DNA of 7,680 bases from an uncultured Pseudomonadota bacterium (GTDB lineage: Bacteria > Pseudomonadota > Gammaproteobacteria > Burkholderiales > SCOH01), in assembly GCA_937863215.1 (NCBI GenBank), contig CALMFQ010000416.1, positions 1 through 7,680 of the forward strand, given 5' to 3'. This document shows positions 1-5,919 of the stretch, piece by piece (the first letter of the stretch is position 1; each line of letters begins with the position of its first letter). The notes under the pieces are model-generated. The model saw only the letters and a list, made by a program, of their open reading frames with translations. It had not been told where the DNA came from and searched no databases. Made by a program: the position numbers and the translations under genes.

Positions 1-869
1 CCACGCTACTGGCGCACGCTGGCGACTGGCCGGCCGATCTGCCGCAGCGGGTCGAGCTTGCCGACGTGCCGTTTTTCGCGCAGGACGACTACCAGTGCGG
101 CCCGGCGGCGCTGGCAATGCTGCTGGCGCACAGCGGGGTGGCGGTAACGCCGCAACAGCTGCAGCCGCAGGTCTATCTGCCGGGGCGCGCGGGTAGTCTG
201 GCGATCGAGCTGCAGGCCGCCACGCGTCGCCAGCAGCGGCTGCCGTACCTGTTGCCCGGCAGCCTGGATGCGCTGTTACGCGAATTGGCCGCAGGCCGGC
301 CGGTGCTGGTGCTGCTGAACCCGGGCTTTTCCTGGTGGCCACGCTGGCATTATGCGTTGGCGATCGGTTACGACGCAGTCAATGAAGAAATGATCCTGCA
401 TTCCGGCCGCGAGCGCGCCAGCCACATGCAGCTGACACCATTCCTCAACGGCTGGCAGCGCGGTGGCAACTGGGCAATGCTGGCGTTGCCGGCGCAGCGT
501 TTACCGGTGTTTGCCAGTGCGGCAGCAATGCTGCAGCAGGGAATCGCGCTGGAACAGGCAGGGCAGGATCAACTGGCTGCTCCGTTGTACCAGGCCGCAG
601 TGGCGCGCTGGCCGGAAGCGCATGAGCTGTGGTTCGGACTGGGCAATGTGCGCTACCGGCTGACACAGCCCGCCGCCGCCGAAGCGGCGTGGCACACCGC
701 ACTGCAGCTACAGCCGGCAGCGGCACCGGCACGGCTGAATCTGATTGAATTATTGCTGGAGCAGCGGCGCAAACAGGAAGCGCTGGTGCTGCTGGACGGA
801 GGGGAGGCGCTGGAGCCAGGGCGGATCGAATATCAGGCGCTGCGCCGGCGCTTGGCGGTCGCCGACTAG
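1..869 (+). CDS. C39-like cysteine peptidase with C-terminal TPR repeats (PA2778 family), 5' end off window
   Basis: The reading frame is open from base 3 at the left edge, so the gene begins outside the window. The GTG at 66 is internal, because the residues before it (RVELADVPFF) match the run leading into the catalytic Cys in this family. The Cys is in YQCGPAALA (codon 96-98), preceded by the Gln expected for the oxyanion hole. The catalytic His is in WHYALAIGYD (codon 348-350). About 17 residues after the His, where bacteriocin-processing C39 domains carry Asp-Pro, this protein reads HSG, so the third catalytic residue is unclear. From about base 520 the protein becomes two TPR-like helical pairs plus a partial third (AAMLQQGIALEQAGQ, then ELWFGLGNVRY), which suggests protein binding. 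By family resemblance it is a probable periplasmic or membrane-anchored peptidase; any signal sequence would lie off-window, and its substrate is unknown. It converges on the next gene with overlapping stop codons. Confidence 0.85.
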   Translation, partial: TLLAHAGDWPADLPQRVELADVPFFAQDDYQCGPAALAMLLAHSGVAVTPQQLQPQVYLPGRAGSLAIELQAATRRQQRLPYLLPGSLDALLRELAAGRPVLVLLNPGFSWWPRWHYALAIGYDAVNEEMILHSGRERASHMQLTPFLNGWQRGGNWAMLALPAQRLPVFASAAAMLQQGIALEQAGQDQLAAPLYQAAVARWPEAHELWFGLGNVRYRLTQPAAAEAAWHTALQLQPAAAPARLNLIELLLEQRRKQEALVLLDGGEALEPGRIEYQALRRRLAVAD

Positions 870-1441
870 AACAGCTCCAGATCGCTGTCCGGCGCTGCCT
901 TGCGTGCCGCCAGTGCGGCTTCGGTCAGTGCCAGCGCTTGTTTGAGCGGCATTCCCTGCAGAATTGCGTCGAACATCAGCCGTTCTTCTTCCATGGTGTA
1001 TTTGCTGCGGATTTGCGTCTGCAGCTCGACCCATTCGCCCGGGTTATACAGCCGGCGCTGGTCGGATACCAGCGCGGCGAGCGAATCGACCGCGTCGCAC
1101 ACATGCTGCAGCCGTTGGGTCATCCGGTCGTAGAACTGGAAGGCGATGATCGCCTTGTCGGTGCTGCGCGCCGCTTCCGTCGAGTTGCTGATAATTTCCT
1201 GTACCGCCGGCGTTGCCAGTATTTCCGGTGACAGGCTTTGCGCCGCCTGGCGTACCCGCTTCAGTTCGTTGTGCATGTTGGCGAACGACTCTGCCAGCGT
1301 TTTGACCGAATCGTGACCGTCACTCATCGCGTGCTCGATCTGGCCGATCGAGACGCCCAGCATCAGGATGGTTTCGCGGACCTGGCTCCAGTTCAGGTCG
1401 GGCTGGTGGGCGGTACTGGGGCCGATATTATCGTGCGGCAT
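866..1441 (-). CDS. CheZ-like helical protein, putative phospho-response-regulator phosphatase
   Basis: This is an almost wholly helical, soluble protein of 191 residues from the ATG at 1441, which has a weak GGA about 8 nt upstream. An ATG at 1486 would add 15 residues (206 aa), but they are poor and His-rich, and that ATG lies in a possible hairpin. The core reads AFQFYDRMTQRLQHV. Its D-x-x-x-Q (D105 and Q109 from the 1441 start) sits in a helix like the FQDLTGQ catalytic helix of CheZ, where Asp and Gln position water to hydrolyse the CheY aspartyl phosphate. The C-terminus is a flexible acidic stretch ending DSDLELF, resembling the acidic, Phe-terminated tail with which CheZ grips CheY. 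No chemotaxis gene is visible nearby. The gene is last in a leftward group after the MBL hydrolase, 73 nt beyond that gene's stop, and its own stop overlaps the convergent peptidase gene by 4 bp. The CheZ assignment rests on motif resemblance only; it could be an uncharacterised conserved protein. Confidence 0.7.
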   Translation of the reverse strand: MPHDNIGPSTAHQPDLNWSQVRETILMLGVSIGQIEHAMSDGHDSVKTLAESFANMHNELKRVRQAAQSLSPEILATPAVQEIISNSTEAARSTDKAIIAFQFYDRMTQRLQHVCDAVDSLAALVSDQRRLYNPGEWVELQTQIRSKYTMEEERLMFDAILQGMPLKQALALTEAALAARKAAPDSDLELF

Positions 1442-1514
1442 GGGAAATCCAATCGTGCGGTGGTGATGGTCGGAATCAGGCTGCATGCGCCGCGCAGCCC
1501 GCTTGGCCCCATTG

Positions 1515-2279
1515 TTATAGCACTATTTTCAGCCCGTCATGCGCCGGACGGATGTTGCCCGGCAGCGCGTCGCACATGGCTTCGTAGGAAAGCTCGTGCG
1601 TCATGTGGATCAGGTAAGTCTGTTGCGCACCGATACGCCCGGCGTGATCGACTGCCTGCTCGAAACTGAAATGGGTCGGGTGCGGCACCCGGCGCAGGCT
1701 GTCGAGCAGCAGCACATCCAGCCCTTCGAGCAGCGGCCAGCTGCTGGCGGGGATTTCCGACACATCGGTGATGTAGGCGAAATTGCCGACGCGGTAGCCG
1801 TAAATCGGCCATTGGCCGTGCAGCACCGGAATCGGCGTCACCGTCACGCCGTTGACGCTGAATTCGCGTTCGACCGGGTGCGCCTGCAGCACCGGTTTGT
1901 CCCAGTAATTGCTCGGCGGAAAGAAAGCATAGGAGAAACGCTGCTGGATATCGTTGAGGGTGAAGGCGTTGCCATACAGCGGAATCGCGCCGCGCTGGTG
2001 AAAACAATAGGCGCGCAGATCGTCGATGCCGTTCAGGTGATCGGCGTGCTGATGCGTGTACAGCACCGCATCGATACGGTCGATCTGCTCGCGCAACGCC
2101 TGCAGCCGCAAATCCGGCCCGGTATCGATGAGGAAGGTGGTGCCATTGGCGCGCACCGCAACCGAGGCGCGGGTGCGGCGGTTGCGCGGGTTATCCGAGC
2201 TGCAGGTGGCGCAGCGGCAGCCGATCACCGGCGTACCGGCGCTGGAGCCACAACCGAGCACGATGACTTCGAGACTCAT
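1515..2279 (-). CDS. MBL-fold metallo-hydrolase, PhnP-like (probable phosphodiesterase)
   Basis: A complete 254-residue metallo-beta-lactamase-fold hydrolase. The metal-binding H-x-H-x-D-H motif is THQHADH (H76, H78, D80, H81). Further likely ligands are H154 (VLHG), D172 (ITDVSE) and a His in the late HMTHEL segment (H225, H228). The N-terminus carries GCGSSAGTPVIGCRCATC, a Cys cluster (C10, C21, C23, C26) of the type that binds a structural zinc in PhnP, the cyclic phosphodiesterase of phosphonate breakdown. The family also includes RNase Z-like and other phosphodiesterases. No phosphonate (phn) genes are visible, so a general cyclic-nucleotide or phosphodiester hydrolase is as likely as a true PhnP. 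The ATG overlaps the TGA of the TatD gene as ATGA, with AAGG about 10 nt upstream, implying translational coupling. It is probably cytoplasmic, as there is no signal peptide. The family call is firm; the substrate is not known. Confidence 0.9.
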   Translation of the reverse strand: MSLEVIVLGCGSSAGTPVIGCRCATCSSDNPRNRRTRASVAVRANGTTFLIDTGPDLRLQALREQIDRIDAVLYTHQHADHLNGIDDLRAYCFHQRGAIPLYGNAFTLNDIQQRFSYAFFPPSNYWDKPVLQAHPVEREFSVNGVTVTPIPVLHGQWPIYGYRVGNFAYITDVSEIPASSWPLLEGLDVLLLDSLRRVPHPTHFSFEQAVDHAGRIGAQQTYLIHMTHELSYEAMCDALPGNIRPAHDGLKIVL

Positions 2280-3046
2280 GCCGCAGCCGCCTTGAACAGG
2301 CGGAAGAAATTCGCCGTGGTCGCCTCGGCAATGGTGGCGAACGATTCACCGCGCAGATCGGCGATGTGCTCCGCCACATGCTTGACCAGCGCTGGATGAT
2401 TCAGCTTGCCGCGAAATGGCACCGGCGCCAGATAAGGCGAGTCGGTTTCCACCAGCATCTGGCTCAGCGGCATCTGCTGCGCTACTTGCTTGATCTGGGT
2501 GGCGTTCTTGAAGGTGACGATGCCGGAGAATGAAATGTAGAAACCCAGCTCCAGCGCGGCCTGTGCCACGTCCCAGGTTTCGGTGAAGCAATGCATCACG
2601 CCGCCGCATTGCTGTGCGTTTTCCTCGCGCATGATGCGCAGCGTGTCCTCGGCGGCCGAACGGGTATGGATGATCAGCGGCTTGCCGCACTCGCGTGCGG
2701 CGCGGATATGGGTGCGGAAGCGTTCACGCTGCCATTCCAGATCGCCCTGCAGCCGGTAGTAATCCAGCCCGGTTTCGCCGATGGCAATCACCTTCGGATG
2801 CCGTGCCAGCTCGACCAGCTGCGCCACGCTTGGCTCCGGCGTATCTTCATAATCCGGATGCACGCCCACCGAGGCGTAGATATTCGGGTAACGCTCGGCC
2901 ATCTCCAGTACCGACGGCAGCTCCGGCAGATTGACCGCGACGCACAGCACATGCGTGACATGGTTCTGGCGCATCTGCGCCAGCAACAGCTCGGCCTGGT
3001 CGGCCAGCTCGGGAAAATTGATGTGGCAGTGGGAATCGATCAGCAT
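2276..3046 (-). CDS. ycfH: TatD-family metal-dependent hydrolase/deoxyribonuclease, YcfH-like
   Basis: A 256-residue TIM-barrel hydrolase starting MLIDSHCH, as is typical of the family. Visible metal ligands and catalytic residues are H6 and H8 (DSHCH), E91 (IGETGLDYY), H127 (IIHTR), H152 (MHCFTE) and D202 (ETDSPYLAP). The segment GFYISFSGIVTFKNA followed by VETDSPYLAPVP is very close to E. coli YcfH as I recall it, closer than to TatD itself. Family members have metal-dependent 3'-5' DNase activity linked to DNA repair, and YcfH/YjjV-type proteins have also been connected with D-aminoacyl-tRNA deacylation; the cellular role of this copy is not settled. The reading frame extends to a TTG at 3082, but the ATG at 3046 matches the conserved N-terminus. 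No strong Shine-Dalgarno sequence precedes either start. It is the first gene of the leftward group and is translationally coupled to the MBL gene. In many proteobacteria it lies near holB/tmk/pilZ, none of which is present here. Confidence 0.93.
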   Translation of the reverse strand: MLIDSHCHINFPELADQAELLLAQMRQNHVTHVLCVAVNLPELPSVLEMAERYPNIYASVGVHPDYEDTPEPSVAQLVELARHPKVIAIGETGLDYYRLQGDLEWQRERFRTHIRAARECGKPLIIHTRSAAEDTLRIMREENAQQCGGVMHCFTETWDVAQAALELGFYISFSGIVTFKNATQIKQVAQQMPLSQMLVETDSPYLAPVPFRGKLNHPALVKHVAEHIADLRGESFATIAEATTANFFRLFKAAAA

Positions 3047-3070
3047 GGGGTGAATCAGACAACAAAACGC

Positions 3071-3084
3071 GCTTGCCGGCAAGC
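3071..3084. repeat. 14-bp perfect palindrome upstream of the ycfH-like ATG
   Basis: GCTTGCCGGCAAGC is a perfect 7+7 dyad with no loop. It contains the alternative TTG start of the ycfH-like gene on the minus strand and lies 25 bp upstream of the preferred ATG. It could be an operator half-site pair or chance in GC-rich DNA. No regulator can be assigned from the sequence. Confidence 0.5.
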
Positions 3085-3131
3085 CCGGAGCGGCCAGGAT
3101 TCATAATCGCTGCTGTGTCGCATGCCTATTG

Positions 3132-3224
3132 TCCCGTGTCACAAGCGTATTTCCGCTGCATTGGCTGAGCGCAGCAAAACTGCGAACAGGCTCTACGCTG
3201 TGCGCTATCTGTGAAGACACGGGA
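3132..3224. repeat. 9-bp inverted repeat with arms 75 bp apart in the intergenic gap
   Basis: TCCCGTGTC at 3132-3140 is the exact reverse complement of GACACGGGA at 3216-3224. The pairing continues inward with CAC/GTG if a small bulge is allowed. The enclosed 75 bp contains a hairpin CGCAG-CAAAA-CTGCG (3170-3184). Folded as RNA it could give a long-stem structure in the acylase 3' trailer or ycfH leader, but this was not tested by folding. Confidence 0.5.
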
Positions 3225-3232
3225 GGGGGCGC

Positions 3233-3248
3233 ATAGCTTGCAAGCTAT
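3233..3248. repeat. 16-bp perfect palindrome over the acylase stop codon
   Basis: ATAGCTTGCAAGCTAT is a perfect 8+8 dyad overlapping the TAG stop (3245-3247) of the leftward acylase gene. In the direction of that gene it is followed by GCGCCCCC rather than a T-run. On the plus strand it is followed by TTTTGG. It is too short and T-poor to call a terminator. Confidence 0.5.
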
Positions 3249-5773
3249 TTTGGTTTCAGCCAGGTTTCCGGCCGATATTGCTTGTCTATGTTCTCTCGTT
3301 TCAAGGGAAAAGCCTGATAGCGCCCATCCAGCCACGGGCGAATAGCGTCATCGTAATGCGGGCTGGAGGGATTGCCGGACTGCCCGGTACTGTTGATGCC
3401 GATCATCGGTTCGTCCCGGCTGAAATCGACGATCATTCGCATTGCCGGAATAAACCAGGTATCGAAGTTCTGACCCACGTGGTAGGACGACACATTCAGC
3501 GTCGTGTGATCGCCGCCGGCCGGAAATGGCCCTCGGTCGAAGTAGCCGGACAAAGCGCCCAGCACGGTGCGTTCGGCCAGCGGCAGGTGTTTGGCCATTT
3601 TGCTGGCTTCGACCTGCCAGCGATAGGTATGCAATTGGCCCCATTGCCATTGGCTGCGATCCTGGCCTAATTGGTCCTCCAGCAGTTGTATGCTGTCCGC
3701 CAGCGCCAAGGCGAGAATGTTGGCTTTGGATTCTTTTTGCGCGGTTCGGCAGTCGTCCCAGAACGGGCTTTCATCGCTTCGTTGCAACAGGTGGTCGTCG
3801 ATTGCGCCGTAGCTGACCGCATTGGCGGCAAGAAAAGCGTGCCACAAGTCGCTGTCACGCGGCCCGAGTTCGTCACCGAAAATCCGGTAAGCGGCGCTGT
3901 GCAGGAAAGCGCCGTAAATGGCAGCACTTTGCGAGCGGCTTGCCAGTTTGCCATCGAAGCTTTGCAATGCCGCCAGAGCTGAGTTGGCTTTATTCCGCGA
4001 ATCCGCCCCGAGTAAGGCAATCGCTTCTTTCAACGCCTGACTGTTGGCGGGCTCATTGAGCCAGGCACGTAGCTTGACGGCAAAAAGCGATTGCTGGTCG
4101 AGTTGCATCGCAATACTGCTTGCTGCTGTGTGATCGGCCCGTTCGGCCAGCAACTGCTTGATACGCTCGCTGCGCTCCGGGCCGTACCAACTGGCGCTCA
4201 ATTGGTGCGATTCGTCCATTGGCAGCGTGCGATTATTCGCCGTGGCAATATACCCCTCGGCCGGGTTGTAGGCGGATGGATGCTGAACCGGATCGAGAAA
4301 ACCTTGCCAGTCGTACTCGCCCGTCCAGCCGGGAGAAGGCAGCAGCCCAAGCCCTTTTTTGCGGGCCGGATAGCGGCCAGTCACCTGCCAGCCGATATTG
4401 TCGCGGTCGGCCACGACCAGATTGATCGGAATCGAACGCACCTGTTTGCCGTATGCCAATGCCTCTTTGGCCGATTTCGCTTGCATCAGCTTGATGCTGG
4501 CTTCGACTGAATTATCCGGCTCGAACATCGCAGTCTGGAAAGCGATCCCGTAACCGATTTCCAGGTGTGGCGGTGGCAAGTCGGCGCTGGCCGGCAACTT
4601 GAGCGCCGGGTTGATCAGCGCTCCATGCCGGGTTGCGTAGAGGGTTTCGGTTAACTCTTTTCCGCCTTTGATGCGAAACAGGCTCTTCCGCTCTGTGCAC
4701 GGCAGCCATTGCCCCTGGTAAAAGTAATGCAGCTTGCCGTCGATCGACTTGAGTTGTTCCAGGTAAATGTCCTGGTTATCCGCCATGACCATGGTTCCAC
4801 CCCAGCCAACGTGGCCGTTATAGCCGGCCAGAATGGCGGGAAAGCCTGCAACGGCGACGCCAGCAGCGGCAATATTCGGGCTTTTCAGGTTTACATGCAG
4901 CCACATCGATGGCATCAGGATGGGTAGATGGGTGTCATTGGCGACAATGCTGGTACCGCCTTGGGTTCTGGACTTGTGCACCGCCCAGTTGTCCGATGCC
5001 GCCAGGCCGGTTACACCGTAAGCCTTCAGGTCCTCCTGGACTTGATCAAGCTGCTTGAGCTGGCCGGCCACTGCCGAGAGATCAAGCCCGGCCAGTTTTC
5101 TTGCTTCCATGAAAGGCAGCGGTTCGTCAGGATAAATCGGCATCAGCCAGGCGGCCTTTTCCACACCGACCTGTTGCGCAAGCCGCAGGAAGGCGATTTC
5201 CTCACGGACGTTCTGGGCCAGGATGAAGCTGACGATGGCCGAGATGGAGAGCGAATCGGTTGGTTTCCAGGGTTCTGGCCGGAAACCGGCCAATTTGACG
5301 TCGGCCGGCAACTGCTGCTGATCCAGATAGGCATTCACGCCGTCGGCGTAGCGTTGCAAAGTTTGCCGCGTGGCAGAGGGGGCATTCTCCCACATGATAT
5401 CGGCCGCCCGCTCAAAATCGAGCGATCGCATATACAGATCGAGGCCCAGAGCCGTTTCGCCGGCCTGCTCGGCGAGTCGCCCCTGGGTGGCTGCGCGCAG
5501 GCCGAGCATTTGCCCCAGCCGATCGCGGGCCGAGACGTAACCCATGGCAAAGAAAAGATCGTCGTCGGTTTTGGCTTCGATATACGGAATTCCCAGATCG
5601 TCCCGTCGGATCTCGACTGGCTGCTTGAGGCCGGTGAGCTCAATATTCGCCATCTGCGGCGATTGTTTGAACGCGGTTCGCATAATGCTGCCGCAACCGG
5701 TTACGGCCAGTAATGCAGCGGCGGCGATAAGCGGCAGAATCCGCCGCGCCGGGCGGGATTGAAGGTGAGTCAT
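3245..5773 (-). CDS. Penicillin acylase family (S45) Ntn-hydrolase, lipoprotein
   Basis: An 842-residue amidohydrolase precursor of the self-cleaving Ntn type, which splits into alpha and beta chains and hydrolyses acyl-amide bonds of substrates such as beta-lactams or acyl-homoserine lactones. The ATG at 5773 has AAGGA about 9 nt upstream and gives a standard lipoprotein signal: Arg-rich start, a hydrophobic stretch, then LAVTGC with the lipidated Cys at residue 27. An ATG at 5833 would add 20 residues but lacks a ribosome site. The +2 residue is Gly, which favours the outer membrane. The nucleophile is the Ser of ASDNWAV (S260), the new N-terminus of the beta chain. Counting from it, position 23 is His (ANDTHL), as in cephalosporin and AHL acylases rather than the Gln of penicillin G acylase. 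GYNGHVGWGGT and the oxyanion Asn in YIATANNRT (N513) are also present. The 842-residue length is normal for the family, and no frameshift is seen. Divergent from the GbsR-type regulator. The substrate is unknown; penicillin hydrolysis should not be assumed. Confidence 0.92.
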   Translation of the reverse strand: MTHLQSRPARRILPLIAAAALLAVTGCGSIMRTAFKQSPQMANIELTGLKQPVEIRRDDLGIPYIEAKTDDDLFFAMGYVSARDRLGQMLGLRAATQGRLAEQAGETALGLDLYMRSLDFERAADIMWENAPSATRQTLQRYADGVNAYLDQQQLPADVKLAGFRPEPWKPTDSLSISAIVSFILAQNVREEIAFLRLAQQVGVEKAAWLMPIYPDEPLPFMEARKLAGLDLSAVAGQLKQLDQVQEDLKAYGVTGLAASDNWAVHKSRTQGGTSIVANDTHLPILMPSMWLHVNLKSPNIAAAGVAVAGFPAILAGYNGHVGWGGTMVMADNQDIYLEQLKSIDGKLHYFYQGQWLPCTERKSLFRIKGGKELTETLYATRHGALINPALKLPASADLPPPHLEIGYGIAFQTAMFEPDNSVEASIKLMQAKSAKEALAYGKQVRSIPINLVVADRDNIGWQVTGRYPARKKGLGLLPSPGWTGEYDWQGFLDPVQHPSAYNPAEGYIATANNRTLPMDESHQLSASWYGPERSERIKQLLAERADHTAASSIAMQLDQQSLFAVKLRAWLNEPANSQALKEAIALLGADSRNKANSALAALQSFDGKLASRSQSAAIYGAFLHSAAYRIFGDELGPRDSDLWHAFLAANAVSYGAIDDHLLQRSDESPFWDDCRTAQKESKANILALALADSIQLLEDQLGQDRSQWQWGQLHTYRWQVEASKMAKHLPLAERTVLGALSGYFDRGPFPAGGDHTTLNVSSYHVGQNFDTWFIPAMRMIVDFSRDEPMIGINSTGQSGNPSSPHYDDAIRPWLDGRYQAFPLKRENIDKQYRPETWLKPK

Positions 5774-5862
5774 GGGGCGGGTCCTTTTCGATTGCCAAGG
5801 CGGCGAATTGGGCTTGTCGCTAGCCATATTCATGCGCCGGGAAAACGAACAGCAAATGCCGA

Positions 5863-5891
5863 TTGCGTTTTTTAGATGCTATCGGGATAAT
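5863..5891 (+). promoter_or_regulatory. Putative sigma70 promoter of the regulator-glycosyltransferase pair
   Basis: TTGCGT (5863-5868), a 17-bp spacer and GATAAT (5886-5891) give a fair sigma70 promoter. The -10 matches 5 of 6 consensus bases and the -35 only TTG. Transcription would start near 5898, at the edge of the 18-bp palindrome and about 22 nt before the ATG at 5920. Read by eye only. Confidence 0.45.
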
Positions 5892-5904
5892 GTATTTTGT
5901 TCAA
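5876..5904 (-). promoter_or_regulatory. Putative sigma70 promoter of the acylase gene
   Basis: On the minus strand, TTGAAC (5904-5899), 17 bp and TAGCAT (5881-5876) form a moderate sigma70 candidate. Its -35 lies inside the 18-bp palindrome. The start would be near 5869, giving a leader of about 96 nt before the ATG at 5773. It overlaps the rightward promoter, so polymerase binding at the two could be mutually exclusive. Confidence 0.35.
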
Positions 5905-5916
5905 TACGTAGTGAAC
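5899..5916. promoter_or_regulatory. 18-bp near-perfect palindrome, candidate operator of the GbsR-type regulator
   Basis: GTTCAATACGTAGTGAAC is a dyad centred on TAC|GTA with 8 of 9 base pairs matching; only the A/G pair breaks symmetry. It lies just upstream of the regulator's start codon, over the expected rightward transcription start and the leftward -35. Dimeric winged-helix MarR/GbsR proteins commonly bind such dyads next to their own gene. Binding by this regulator is inferred. Confidence 0.5.
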
Positions 5917-5919
5917 ATT

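Larger units (their letters stand above)
3047..3244. other. Intergenic region between acylase and ycfH-like gene, with inverted repeats
   Basis: This 198-bp gap lies between two leftward genes and should hold the 3' end of the acylase transcript and the promoter of the TatD/MBL/CheZ-like group. No stem followed by a T-run is seen on the minus strand, so no rho-independent terminator can be called. No sigma70 promoter is convincing either; on the minus strand there is only a loose TATGAA around 3100. I see no supported small ORF. Inverted repeats inside it are listed separately. Confidence 0.6.

Noticed and set aside
1539..2399. A 286-codon open frame on the plus strand opposite the MBL and ycfH-like genes
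   Set aside because: It lies antisense to two genes with complete family motifs, has no recognisable domain, and is explained by the codon bias of GC-rich DNA.
3047..3082. Upstream TTG start for the ycfH-like gene
   Set aside because: It would add 12 residues before the conserved MLIDSHCH start, has no ribosome site, and falls within a palindrome.
3233..3248. Palindrome at the acylase 3' end as a rho-independent terminator
   Set aside because: It leaves at most a 6-bp AT-containing stem with a 4-nt loop, and the minus-strand sequence after it is GCGCCCCC rather than a T-run.
4928..5713. A 261-codon plus-strand frame opposite the acylase gene
   Set aside because: It is antisense to conserved acylase sequence including the nucleophile region, with no family resemblance or convincing ribosome site.
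5774..5833. Upstream ATG start for the acylase gene
   Set aside because: It would put a 20-residue polar extension before a standard lipoprotein signal and lacks a Shine-Dalgarno sequence, whereas the ATG at 5773 has AAGGA.
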